NCBI RefSeq assembly: GCF_000712075.1
Contig: NZ_JONW01000007.1
Location: forward strand, 62,001 to 126,000
DNA: 64,000 nt
Direction: 5' to 3'
Source: Caulobacter sp. UNC358MFTsu5.1
GTDB taxonomy: Bacteria > Pseudomonadota > Alphaproteobacteria > Caulobacterales > Caulobacteraceae
Positions 47,594-55,918 of this stretch are shown here, in pieces. A program made the translations under genes and the position numbers. Each line of letters starts with the position of its first letter. The stretch's first letter is position 1. The notes below the pieces were generated by a model, which was not told the origin of the DNA, made no database searches, and saw only the letters and a list, made by a program, of their open reading frames with translations.

Positions 47594-48154
47594 GTGAAGC
47601 GCCTGTTCGACGCGGCGGCGTCAGGTGCGGCGCTGCTGCTGCTGGCCGTGCCGCTGCTGGTCGTGGCGGCGGTGGTGCGCCTGACCTCGCCGGGGCCGGC
47701 GCTCTACTGGTCGCAGCGGGTGGGGCGCGGCAACGCCCTGTTCGCCATGCCCAAGTTCCGCACCATGCGGATCGACACGCCCGAGGTCGCCACCCACCTG
47801 CTGGCCGATCCCGACCGCTGGCTGACGCCGCCGGGGGCTTTCCTGCGCAAGACCAGCATCGACGAGCTGCCGCAGCTGTGGAGCGTGCTGGTCGGCGACA
47901 TGAGCCTGGTCGGCCCGCGCCCCGCGCTGTTCAACCAGCACGATCTCGTGGCGCTGCGCACCGAAGCCGGCGTCGAGGCGCTGCGGCCCGGCGTCACCGG
48001 CTGGGCGCAGATCAACGGCCGCGACGAGATCGCCATTCCGGAGAAGGTGGCCCTGGACGCCGAATACCTCCGACGCCAGGGGTTCTGGTTCGACCTGACG
48101 ATCCTGGTGCGGACGGTCCTGCCCGTGGTGACGGGCCGGGGCGTCACCCGCTAG
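47594..48154 (+). CDS. Small sugar-phosphate transferase (undecaprenyl-phosphate PGT, monotopic)
   Basis: A 186-residue phosphoglycosyl transferase that would move a sugar-1-phosphate from a nucleotide sugar to undecaprenyl phosphate, starting a surface glycan. It has only the catalytic core: one N-terminal re-entrant helix (about 8-30), then FRTMRID, the Asp90-Glu91 dyad in [14 protein letters not shown], and VGPRPAL and [10 protein letters not shown]. The GTG start lies 1 bp after the tipN stop, so it is probably translated from the tipN transcript. The glycan it serves is not evident, since no glycosyltransferases are adjacent. Confidence 0.85.
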   Translation: MKRLFDAAASGAALLLLAVPLLVVAAVVRLTSPGPALYWSQRVGRGNALFAMPKFRTMRIDTPEVATHLLADPDRWLTPPGAFLRKTSIDELPQLWSVLVGDMSLVGPRPALFNQHDLVALRTEAGVEALRPGVTGWAQINGRDEIAIPEKVALDAEYLRRQGFWFDLTILVRTVLPVVTGRGVTR

Positions 48155-49593
48155 GCGAGGTCGCCGTACGCCGTCTCCAGCGCCGCCACGAAGGTCGCGT
48201 TGCTCGCCAGGTCGCGGCTGAACACCGGCTCCAGCTTCAGGAACTGCGCCACGTCGGCCTTGGCGTCGCCGGTGCAGGCGGCGGCCGTGTCGACCAGGCG
48301 GTCGGCCAGCGGGTCGACGATCTTGACGCCCTCGGCGACGCGGCGGCGGACGAAGTGCATCCAGGCCGCCAGGGGCAGGGCCAGGCGGTCGACAGGCCGG
48401 CCGGCCGCCAGGGCGTCGGCGACGGTGCCCAGGATGCGGAACGGCAGCTTCTGCGAGCCGTCCCAGGCGATCTGGCTGAGCAGGTGGCGGATCTCGGGAT
48501 TGCGGAACCGGCCCAGGATCGCCTGGGCGTAGGCCTGTAGGTCCAGGCCGCGCGGCGCGGTCAGGGTCGGGATGATGTCCTGGACCATCAGGTCCTCGGC
48601 GATCCTGGCCAGCGCCGGATCGCTGATCGCCTCGAACACCGTCTCATGGCCCTTCAGCAGGCCGGCGTAGGCGATGGTCGAGTGGACGCCGTTCAGCAGG
48701 CGCAGCTTGGCGCGCTCGAAGCCGCGCACGTCGTCGGTCAGGGTGACGCCGACCGACGCCAGGTCCGGGGCGTTGTCGCCCAGCACGTCCTCGACGACCC
48801 ACTGGGTGAAGGCCTCGCGCTGGATCGGCCAGGCGTCGGTCAGGCCGGTGGCGGCCTCGACCCGGGCCCGCAGGGCGTCGTCGGTGGCGGGGGTGATGCT
48901 GTCGACCATGGTGCGCGGGAAGCGGCCCTCGGCCTCGATCCAGGCGGCCAGGGCGGGGTCGATCGCCTCGGCGAAGGCGACGACGGCCGCCTTCAGGCGC
49001 CAGCCGTTGTCGGCGAGGTTGTCGCAGGCCACCACGGCGTAGGGCGGCAGGCCCACCTGATGGCGGCGACGCAGGCCCTCGACCACGTAGCCGACGGCGC
49101 TGACCGGCGCGCGGGGGTGCTCCAGGTCGTGGACGATGTCGGGATGGGCCGTGTCCAGCTTGCCGTCGCCGGTCAGGCAGTAGCCCTTCTCGGTGACGGT
49201 CAGGGTGACCATGCGGGTGTCCGGCGCGGCCAGGCGGGCGAAGACCGACGGCGGGTCCTCCGGCGCGACCAGCACCTCCAGGATCGAGCCGACCACGCGG
49301 AAGGTGGTCTCGGCGTCCAGCTGGGCCAGGGTGTAGAGGCCGTCCTGCGGCTGCAGGGCGTCGCGGACGCCGGGGCTCTTCAGCGACACGGCGCAGATCC
49401 CCCAGCGCGGGTCCTTGGCCAGCAGCTGGTCGAAATAGAAGGCCTGGTGGGCGCGGTGGAAGGCGCCGGGGCCGAAATGCACGACGCCGACCGTGACCTT
49501 GTCGCGGTCGTAGGCGGGCAGGACTACGCCCGGGACGGCGGCCGGATAGCTGACGGCGTTGAGGCGGAGAGGACGGGAAAGGGTGTCGGTCAC
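48151..49593 (-). CDS. uxuB: Mannitol dehydrogenase family hexuronate reductase (fructuronate reductase type)
   Basis: A 480-residue NAD-dependent polyol/uronate dehydrogenase. The nucleotide-binding opening VVHFGPGAFHRAHQAFYFD and the catalytic segment KLRLLNGVHSTIAY (Lys, Asn, His) are typical of UxuB and mannitol dehydrogenase, more than of UxaB. In hexuronate breakdown it would reduce fructuronate to mannonate. Its start overlaps the uxaA stop (ATGA), so the two are co-translated under the LacI-type operator upstream of uxaA. The partner dehydratase here is UxaA and not UxuA, so tagaturonate is also a possible substrate. Confidence 0.85.
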   Translation of the reverse strand: MTDTLSRPLRLNAVSYPAAVPGVVLPAYDRDKVTVGVVHFGPGAFHRAHQAFYFDQLLAKDPRWGICAVSLKSPGVRDALQPQDGLYTLAQLDAETTFRVVGSILEVLVAPEDPPSVFARLAAPDTRMVTLTVTEKGYCLTGDGKLDTAHPDIVHDLEHPRAPVSAVGYVVEGLRRRHQVGLPPYAVVACDNLADNGWRLKAAVVAFAEAIDPALAAWIEAEGRFPRTMVDSITPATDDALRARVEAATGLTDAWPIQREAFTQWVVEDVLGDNAPDLASVGVTLTDDVRGFERAKLRLLNGVHSTIAYAGLLKGHETVFEAISDPALARIAEDLMVQDIIPTLTAPRGLDLQAYAQAILGRFRNPEIRHLLSQIAWDGSQKLPFRILGTVADALAAGRPVDRLALPLAAWMHFVRRRVAEGVKIVDPLADRLVDTAAACTGDAKADVAQFLKLEPVFSRDLASNATFVAALETAYGDLA

Positions 49594-51134
49594 AGAGTAA
49601 CGCCTTGCTTCCAGATGGCGATTTCACGCTCGCCGTTGAGTTCGGCCTTGGTCGGCTGGCCCGAGGCCGTGGCCACGACCAGGTCCATCAGGGAGTCGGC
49701 CGCCGCGTCCATGGTCTGGCCCGATAGCACGACCCCGGCGTCGAAATCGATCCAGCCCGGCTTGCGGGCGGCCAGGGCCGAGTTCGAGGCGATCTTCAGG
49801 GTGGGGGCGGGGAAGCCCAGCGGGGTGCCGCGACCGGTGGTGAACAGGATCACCGTCGCCCCGGCCGCCGTCAGGGCGGTGGACGAGACCGCGTCGTTGC
49901 CCGGGGCCTCCAGCAGGGTCAGGCCGTGCGGTCCGACCTGCTCGCCGTAGCGCAGCACCTCGACCAGCGGCGCGCGGCCGCCCTTCTGCACCGCGCCCAG
50001 GGACTTCTCCTCCAGCGTGGTGATGCCGCCGGCGATGTTGCCGGGCGAGGGGTTCTCGTAGATCGGCTGGTGGTTGTCGATGAAGTAGCGCTTGAAGTCG
50101 TCGATCACCCCGACGGCCTCGTCGAACACCTGGCGGGTCGCGGCGCGGGCCAGCAGCACGCCCTCGGCGCCGAACACCTCGGGGATCTCGGTCAGCACCG
50201 GCGTGCCGCCGGCGTCGGAGACCTTGTCGGCGATGCGGCCGACCAGCGGGTTGGCGGTGACGCCCGAGAAGCCGTCGGAGCCGCCGCACTTGAGGCCGAC
50301 GACCAGTTCCGACAACGGGGCCGGTTCGCGGCGGTCCTTCTCGGCGATGGCGACCAGGGCCTCGACGGCGTCCAGCCCGTCCTCCAGCTCGTCCTCGACC
50401 ATCTGGGTGGTGAACGAGCGCAGGCGTTCGGGGTCCAGGCCCGGCGCGGACTCCAGCAGGGCCTTCAGCTGGTTGTTCTCGCAGCCCAGGCCCAGGATCA
50501 GCACGCCGCCGGCGTTGGGGTGGGCGGCCAGGCCGGCGATCAGCTTGCGGGTGTGGGTCAGGTCGTCGCCGAGCTGCGAGCAGCCGAACGGATGGGGGAA
50601 GGCGAAGACGCCGTCCACGCGGCCGGCGAAGCGGGCGTTGGCCTTCTCGGCGATGCGCCGGGCGGTGTTGGCCACGCAGCCCACGGTGCACAGCACCCAG
50701 ATCTCGTTGCGGGTGCCGACCCGGCCGTTCTTGCGGCGGTAGCCCAGGAAGGTCCCGGCCGGCGGCGGAGCGTGCGGCTCGGGATGGGCGTCGGCGTAGA
50801 CGAAGTCCTCGACGCCCGACAGCCGGGTCTCGACGTTATGAACGTGCACGTGGTCGCCGACGGCGATGTCGGCCGTGGCCCGGCCGATCGGCCAGCCGTA
50901 CTTCAGCACGTCGTCGCCAGCGCTGGCAGGACGCACCGCGATCTTGTGGCCCTTGGGGATGTCGACGCGGGCGACGATCGCCTGGCCGTGCAGGTCCAGG
51001 GTTTCACCGGCGACGAGGTCGCGCAGGGCCGTCGCCACGTGGTCGCGCGGATCGACGCCGTGGATCGATTCGGAGGGACTGGAGGTCGGGTCGACGATCA
51101 AAGCCTTGGTCATTGGAACTTTTCGTGCTGCCAT
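49590..51134 (-). CDS. uxaA: Altronate dehydratase
   Basis: A 514-residue dehydratase forming 2-keto-3-deoxygluconate from altronate. The N-terminal SAF-like part is joined to the large catalytic part with conserved RRKNGRVGTRNEIWV, FPHPFGCSQLGDD, LGCENNQ and LKCGGSDGFSGVTANP. These histidines and cysteines are the usual iron-binding candidates. Length fits the two-domain form. An ATG 21 bases downstream is an alternative start, and neither has a strong ribosome-binding site. The leader from the operator promoter to the first ATG would be only about 25 bases. Confidence 0.92.
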   Translation of the reverse strand: MAARKVPMTKALIVDPTSSPSESIHGVDPRDHVATALRDLVAGETLDLHGQAIVARVDIPKGHKIAVRPASAGDDVLKYGWPIGRATADIAVGDHVHVHNVETRLSGVEDFVYADAHPEPHAPPPAGTFLGYRRKNGRVGTRNEIWVLCTVGCVANTARRIAEKANARFAGRVDGVFAFPHPFGCSQLGDDLTHTRKLIAGLAAHPNAGGVLILGLGCENNQLKALLESAPGLDPERLRSFTTQMVEDELEDGLDAVEALVAIAEKDRREPAPLSELVVGLKCGGSDGFSGVTANPLVGRIADKVSDAGGTPVLTEIPEVFGAEGVLLARAATRQVFDEAVGVIDDFKRYFIDNHQPIYENPSPGNIAGGITTLEEKSLGAVQKGGRAPLVEVLRYGEQVGPHGLTLLEAPGNDAVSSTALTAAGATVILFTTGRGTPLGFPAPTLKIASNSALAARKPGWIDFDAGVVLSGQTMDAAADSLMDLVVATASGQPTKAELNGEREIAIWKQGVTL

Positions 51135-51150
51135 CCCGTCTGTACGGCGG

Positions 51151-51193
51151 GGAAACCGGTGTCACCATAGGGCAAATACGCCCGGTGGTGCAG
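51151..51193 (-). promoter_or_regulatory. uxaA-uxuB promoter with hexuronate operator A
   Basis: On the minus strand, CTGCAC (-35) and TATGGT (-10) are spaced by 18 bp. The operator copy TGACACCGGTTTCC (51151-51164) starts right after the -10, where a bound repressor would block initiation. Confidence 0.65.
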
Positions 51194-51298
51194 TTGTAGC
51201 GACGCCGCCGTGCGATAGAGTATGACAAAACAAAACAACGATCGCCGCATGGAAACGCTTTGACCTCGTCCAAATCCCCGTTGCCGGAGACTGACGGC

Positions 51299-52354
51299 AT
51301 GGAAAACGACGCCGCTCTCGACGGCGGCCTCGAAGGCGGCCGCAAGCGCGCCACGATCAACGACATCGCCCGTCTGGCCGGCGTGTCGAAGAAGACCGTG
51401 TCGCGCGTCATCAACCAGTCGCCGTTCGTGCGTGACGAGACCCGCGAGCGCATCGAGGCGGTGATCGCCGAGTGGGGCTATGCGCCCGATCCCCAGGCCC
51501 GGGGCCTGGCGTTCCGCCGTTCGTTCCTGATCGGCATGATCTACGACAACCCCAACCCGCAATATGTCGTGAACATGCAGCTGGGCCTGCTGGACGGCAT
51601 CCGCGGCTCGGGCTTCGAGCTGGTGGTCCACCCGTGCGACCGCTCCAGCCCCACCTTCCTGCAGGACATCCGCACCTTCATCGAGCGCCAGAAGCTGTTC
51701 GGCGTCGTGCTGCCGCCCTCGGTGTCGGAAGACGAGCGGGTGGCCAAGCTGCTGCGCGAAATCGGCTGCGAGTACATCCGCATCGCCTCGGTCGAGCTGG
51801 ACAAGCCCGAGCACATGATCGTCGGCCACGACCGCCTGGGCGGCGAGGCCATGGGGGCCTATCTGGTCGAGCTGGGCCATCGCGAGATCGGCTTCATCAG
51901 CGGCCTGCCCAGCTTCCGGTCGTCGCACGAGCGGCGAGGGGGCTTCGAGGACGCGCTCAACAAGGCCGGGCTGGAGCTGAAGCCCGACTATGTCGTCCAG
52001 GGCGCCTACACCTTCGAGTCGGGCCTGGCCTGCGGCGAAACGCTGCTGGCCAAGACGCCCCGGCCCACTGCGATCTTCGCCGGCAACGACGAAATGGCGG
52101 CCGGCGTCCTGCAGGCGGCGCGACGCGCGGGGCTGCAGGTGCCGACCGACGTGACCGTGGTCGGGTTCGACGACTTCCAGATCGCCCAGGCCGTCTGGCC
52201 GCCGCTGACCACCATCCACATCCCCACCCGCGAGGTGGGCCGGATCGCGGCCGAGAAACTGATCGGCGCGGCGGTCCGCGAGAAGCGTGACCCCAACAGC
52301 ACGATCCCCTATCTGGTGGTTCGCGACTCGTCCGGCGCCCCGCCTGCAAGGTAG
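51299..52354 (+). CDS. LacI-family transcriptional regulator, probable hexuronate repressor
   Basis: A 351-residue regulator. The N-terminal helix-turn-helix (about 18-40) reads ATINDIARLAGVSKKTVSRV, followed by a sugar-binding periplasmic-protein-like domain with AIFAGNDEMAAGVLQA and VVGFDDF. The ATG follows GGAGA by 8 bases. A TTG 39 bases upstream would lengthen the protein but lacks a ribosome-binding site. It lies divergent from uxaA-uxuB and upstream of uxaC. Four copies of a CG-centred palindrome of LacI type occur at the promoters around it, so it is the likely repressor, released by a pathway intermediate. This link is inferred. Confidence 0.88.
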   Translation: MENDAALDGGLEGGRKRATINDIARLAGVSKKTVSRVINQSPFVRDETRERIEAVIAEWGYAPDPQARGLAFRRSFLIGMIYDNPNPQYVVNMQLGLLDGIRGSGFELVVHPCDRSSPTFLQDIRTFIERQKLFGVVLPPSVSEDERVAKLLREIGCEYIRIASVELDKPEHMIVGHDRLGGEAMGAYLVELGHREIGFISGLPSFRSSHERRGGFEDALNKAGLELKPDYVVQGAYTFESGLACGETLLAKTPRPTAIFAGNDEMAAGVLQAARRAGLQVPTDVTVVGFDDFQIAQAVWPPLTTIHIPTREVGRIAAEKLIGAAVREKRDPNSTIPYLVVRDSSGAPPAR

Positions 52355-52387
52355 GGTGGAAGGCACGATCGCGGCGGCGCCTTTGGC

Positions 52388-52416
52388 TTGCATGGCGCCA
52401 TGACACCGGTTACCAA
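52388..52416 (+). promoter_or_regulatory. uxaC-kduI promoter with hexuronate operator B
   Basis: TTGCAT (-35) and TACCAA (-10) are spaced by 17 bp. The operator TGACACCGGTTACC (52401-52414) occupies the spacer and -10. The uxaC start is about 55 bp downstream. Confidence 0.6.
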
Positions 52417-52471
52417 GCGCGTCGAAAACGGCCCGCGGAAGCCGTCGGCGGAGTAGGGAGTAGATGACGCC

Positions 52472-53938
52472 ATGACCCGGCCTCTGGTTTTTCACGACGA
52501 CCGCCTGTTCCCGGCCGACGAGCGCACGCGGGGGATCGCCCGGGCGCTGTACGGCCAGGTCAAGAACCTGCCGATCATCAGCCCGCACGGCCATACCGAT
52601 CCGGCCTGGTTCGCGACCAATGCCCCGTTCGAGGACGCCACCGATCTGTTGCTGGCGCCGGACCACTATCTCTTCCGCATGCTCTACAGCCAGGGCGTCT
52701 CGCTGGACGCGCTGAAGGTGCGCTCCAAGGCCGGGGTGCCCAGCACCGACCCGCGCGAGGCCTGGCGGCTGCTGGCCCAGAACTTCCACCTCTTCCGCGG
52801 CACGCCCTCGTGGCTGTGGCTCAACCACGTGTTCAGCCAGGTGTTCGGGATCAAAGTGTTCCTGAGCGCGGAGACCTCCGACCTCTATTTCGACACCATC
52901 AACGAGGCCCTGGCCACCGAGGCGTTCCGGCCCCGGGCCCTCTTCGACCGCTTCAATATCGAGACCCTGGCCACCACCGAGGGCCCGCAGGATCGGCTCG
53001 AGCACCACAAGGCCATCCGCGAGAGCGGCTGGGGCGGCCACGTGGTCACCGCCTATCGCCCCGACGCGGTCATCGACTTCGAGGATGAGCGCTTCGGCCG
53101 CTCGTTCGAGCGCTTCGCCGAGGTCTCGGGCCAGGACGTCACGACCTGGAAGGGCTATCTGGAAGGCCACCGGGTGCGCCGCCAGGCCTTCATCGCCGCC
53201 GGGGCCACGTCTTCGGACCACGGCCACCCGACCGCCGCCACCGCCGACCTGTCGGCCGTCGAGGCCGAGGCCCTGTTCCAGAGCCTGCTGAAGGGCGATG
53301 TCACCCCGGCCAAGGCCGAGCTGTTCCGCGCCCAGATGCTGACCGAGATGGCCCGCATGAGCCTGGACGACGGCCTGGTCATGCAGATCCACCCCGGCTC
53401 GCACCGCAACCACAATGTCGGGCTTCTGGCCAGCCACGGCCGCGACAAGGGCGCCGACATCCCCATGCGCACCGAATATGTCGAGGCGCTCAAGCCGCTG
53501 CTGACCAAGTTCGGCAACGACCCGCGCCTGTCGATCATCCTCTTCACCCTGGACGAGACGGTCTACAGCCGCGAGCTGGCCCCGCTGGCCGGCCACTATC
53601 CGGTGCTGAAGCTGGGCCCGTCCTGGTGGTTCCACGACAGCCCCGAGGGCATGATGCGGTTCCGCGAGCAGGTCACCGAGACGGCCGGCTTCTACAACAC
53701 CGTCGGCTTCAACGACGACACCCGCGCCTTCCTCTCCATCCCCGCCCGCCACGACGTGGCCCGCCGCGTCGACAGCGCCTTCCTGGCCCGCATGGTCGCC
53801 GAGCACCGCATGGACGAGGTCGAGGCCGCCGAGCTCATCGTCGACCTCACCTACACCCTGCCCAAACGCGCCTACAAACTCGACCAACGGCCCGACTGGG
53901 CCCGGCCCGTCGCGCCCCTCAAACACGCCGCTGAATAG
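52472..53938 (+). CDS. uxaC: Glucuronate (uronate) isomerase
   Basis: A 488-residue enzyme of the amidohydrolase fold that isomerises glucuronate to fructuronate and galacturonate to tagaturonate. The opening NLPIISPHGHTDPAWF carries the metal-type HxH, and QIHPGSHRNHN and WWFHDSPEGM are family segments. Length is normal. It is the first gene of the rightward uronate operon and carries operator B just upstream. kduI follows 18 bp after its stop. Confidence 0.95.
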   Translation: MTRPLVFHDDRLFPADERTRGIARALYGQVKNLPIISPHGHTDPAWFATNAPFEDATDLLLAPDHYLFRMLYSQGVSLDALKVRSKAGVPSTDPREAWRLLAQNFHLFRGTPSWLWLNHVFSQVFGIKVFLSAETSDLYFDTINEALATEAFRPRALFDRFNIETLATTEGPQDRLEHHKAIRESGWGGHVVTAYRPDAVIDFEDERFGRSFERFAEVSGQDVTTWKGYLEGHRVRRQAFIAAGATSSDHGHPTAATADLSAVEAEALFQSLLKGDVTPAKAELFRAQMLTEMARMSLDDGLVMQIHPGSHRNHNVGLLASHGRDKGADIPMRTEYVEALKPLLTKFGNDPRLSIILFTLDETVYSRELAPLAGHYPVLKLGPSWWFHDSPEGMMRFREQVTETAGFYNTVGFNDDTRAFLSIPARHDVARRVDSAFLARMVAEHRMDEVEAAELIVDLTYTLPKRAYKLDQRPDWARPVAPLKHAAE

Positions 53939-53956
53939 ATTTTCCGGAGCTTCCAG

Positions 53957-54799
53957 ATGTTCACCAAGACCTACCACGCCACTCACCCGGACATGATGCT
54001 CGCGGTCAGCAACGACGACCTGCGCGATCGCTACCTGATGGAAGGCCTGTTCCAGGACGGTAAGATCGTCCTGACCTACAACCACGCCGAACGCTTCGTC
54101 GTCGGCGGCGTGGTGGCAACCTCGGCCGTCAAGCTGCCCGACCAGACCGAGCCCGCCTCGGCCGCCGGCCACCCGTTCCTGGAACGCCGCGAGCTGGGTG
54201 TGATCAATGTCGGCGACACCACCGGCAAGATCACCGTCGACGGCGTGGCCTACGAGATCGTCCCGCGTGACGGCCTGTACGTCACCATGGGCGCCAAGGA
54301 CGTGACCTTCGAAGGCACGGGCGGCCAGGCCGCGCGCTTCTACCTGGTCAGCCTGCCGGCCCACGCCGCGTTCGAGACCAAGAAGCTGGCCTTCGCCGAC
54401 GCCATCCCGCTGGAGCGCGGTGCGCTGGAGACTTCCAACGAGCGCACCATCTACCAGTACATCGTGCCGACCACCTGCAAGTCGGCCCAGCTGCTGCTGG
54501 GCATGACCGTGCTGAAGCCGGGCAGCGTCTGGAACACCATGCCGCCCCACCTGCACGACCGCCGCTCGGAAGCCTATTTCTACTTCGGCCTGGGCGAGAA
54601 CGACCGGGTCTTCCACTACATGGGCGAGCCGGACGAGATGCGTCACATCGTGATCGCCAACGAGGAAGCCGTGATGAGCCCGCCGTGGTCGATCCACATG
54701 GGTTCGGGCACCGCCAACTACACCTTCATCTGGGCGATGGGCGGGGAGAACCTCGACTACACCGACATGAACGTGCTGGATATCTGCCAGCTGAAGTAG
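53957..54799 (+). CDS. kduI: 5-keto-4-deoxyuronate isomerase
   Basis: A 280-residue cupin enzyme that converts 5-keto-4-deoxyuronate to 2,5-diketo-3-deoxygluconate in the breakdown of unsaturated uronates released by lyases. The zinc ligands are His198, His200 and Glu205 ([15 protein letters not shown]) with His247 (WSIHMGSG). A CGGAG precedes the ATG. The product is the substrate of KduD, encoded next. Confidence 0.95.
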   Translation: MFTKTYHATHPDMMLAVSNDDLRDRYLMEGLFQDGKIVLTYNHAERFVVGGVVATSAVKLPDQTEPASAAGHPFLERRELGVINVGDTTGKITVDGVAYEIVPRDGLYVTMGAKDVTFEGTGGQAARFYLVSLPAHAAFETKKLAFADAIPLERGALETSNERTIYQYIVPTTCKSAQLLLGMTVLKPGSVWNTMPPHLHDRRSEAYFYFGLGENDRVFHYMGEPDEMRHIVIANEEAVMSPPWSIHMGSGTANYTFIWAMGGENLDYTDMNVLDICQLK

Positions 54800-54829
54800 G
54801 AGCGGGGACCGCTCCACTTCGCCGCGGCC

Positions 54830-54925
54830 GTCATCCCGGCCGTGGCGGAGCCAAGAGCCGGGACCGCTGGACGCGCATGCGTTTCCGGCGGTCCCGGACC
54901 GGCCTTCCGGGCCGTCCGGGATGAC
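54830..54925. repeat. GTCATCCCGG-type element between kduI and kduD
   Basis: Outer arms GTCATCCCGG and CCGGGATGAC enclose an inner stem CCGGGACCGC (54858-54867) with GCGGTCCCGG (54888-54897). It lies inside an apparent operon. Confidence 0.8.
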
Positions 54926-54952
54926 AAGATTCAGGATCAGGAAGCACGCACC

Positions 54953-55723
54953 ATGGCCAATCCGTTCAGCCTCGAAGGCAAGGTCGCCCTCGTCACCGGC
55001 GCCAACACCGGCATCGGCCAGGGGATCGCTGTCGCTTTGGCCAATGCGGGCGCGGACATCGCCGCCGCGGGCCGCAGCGAGCCCACGGAAACCAAGGCCC
55101 TGGTCGAGGCGACCGGCCGCAGGTTCCTGTCGATCAAGGCCGACTTCGGCTCGACCGAGCCGGTGCAGCGCGTGATCGACGAGACCGTCGCCGCCTTCGG
55201 CAAGATCGACATCCTGGTCAACAACGCCGGCATCATCCGCCGCGCCGACAGCATCGAGTTCACCGAGGCCGACTGGGACGCGGTGATGGACACCAACCTG
55301 AAGGTCGTCTTCTTCTTGACCCAGGCCTTCGCCCGGCAGGCGCTGAAGCAGGGGCCGGTGAACGGCGTGGCCGGCAAGGTGATCAACATCGCCTCGCTGC
55401 TGTCCTTCCAGGGCGGCATCCGCGTGCCGTCGTACACGGCCAGCAAGAGCGGCCTGGCCGGCCTGACCAAGATCCTGGCCAACGAGTGGGCGGCCAAGGG
55501 CATCAACGTCAACGCCATCGCCCCCGGCTATTTCGACACCAACAACACCGAGGCCCTGCGCAACGACGCCGACCGCAACGCCTCGATCCTGGCCCGCATC
55601 CCGGCCGGCCGCTGGGGCCAACCGGGCGACCTGGGCGGGGCCGCCGTGTTCCTGGCCTCGCCGGCCGCCGACTACGTCCAGGGCATCACCTTGCCCGTCG
55701 ACGGGGGCTGGCTGGCCCGCTAG
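54953..55723 (+). CDS. kduD: 2-deoxy-D-gluconate 3-dehydrogenase
   Basis: A 256-residue short-chain dehydrogenase that reduces 2,5-diketo-3-deoxygluconate to 2-keto-3-deoxygluconate. The cofactor motif is VTGANTGIGQG (14-24), the NNAG motif follows, and the catalytic YTASK is present (VPSYTASKSGLAG). The C-terminus ITLPVDGGWLAR is typical of KduD. CAGGAAG lies 9 bases before the ATG. The frame is open further upstream through the repeat, but the ribosome-binding site supports this start. Confidence 0.92.
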   Translation: MANPFSLEGKVALVTGANTGIGQGIAVALANAGADIAAAGRSEPTETKALVEATGRRFLSIKADFGSTEPVQRVIDETVAAFGKIDILVNNAGIIRRADSIEFTEADWDAVMDTNLKVVFFLTQAFARQALKQGPVNGVAGKVINIASLLSFQGGIRVPSYTASKSGLAGLTKILANEWAAKGINVNAIAPGYFDTNNTEALRNDADRNASILARIPAGRWGQPGDLGGAAVFLASPAADYVQGITLPVDGGWLAR

Positions 55724-55769
55724 GGGCAGAAATCTGCGCAAAAGCGAATTTGGTACCGCAACCATTGCG

Positions 55770-55791
55770 CCGACCGCCTTTTCGCGGTCGG
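55770..55791 (+). terminator. Hairpin after kduD
   Basis: CCGACCGC and GCGGTCGG pair perfectly over 8 bp with a 6-base T-rich loop. No T tract follows, so termination by it is uncertain. Confidence 0.35.
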
Positions 55792-55918
55792 CAAAGCGCG
55801 GTAGAGGCGCCGCTGCGTCAGCAAGGGCCCCCGAGAAGAGCTCGCACAAGGCTGGCGTTTCGTACGTTTCCATCCTGATGAACCGTCGCACGCTCGCGGC
55901 GGTCGCGGAGCTTCGCGC

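Noticed and set aside
51248..51262. A TGGAAACGCTTTGA sequence before the regulator gene, like a second LacI-type operator
   Set aside because: The palindrome is imperfect around the centre and only one copy was seen, so it is not listed as a site.
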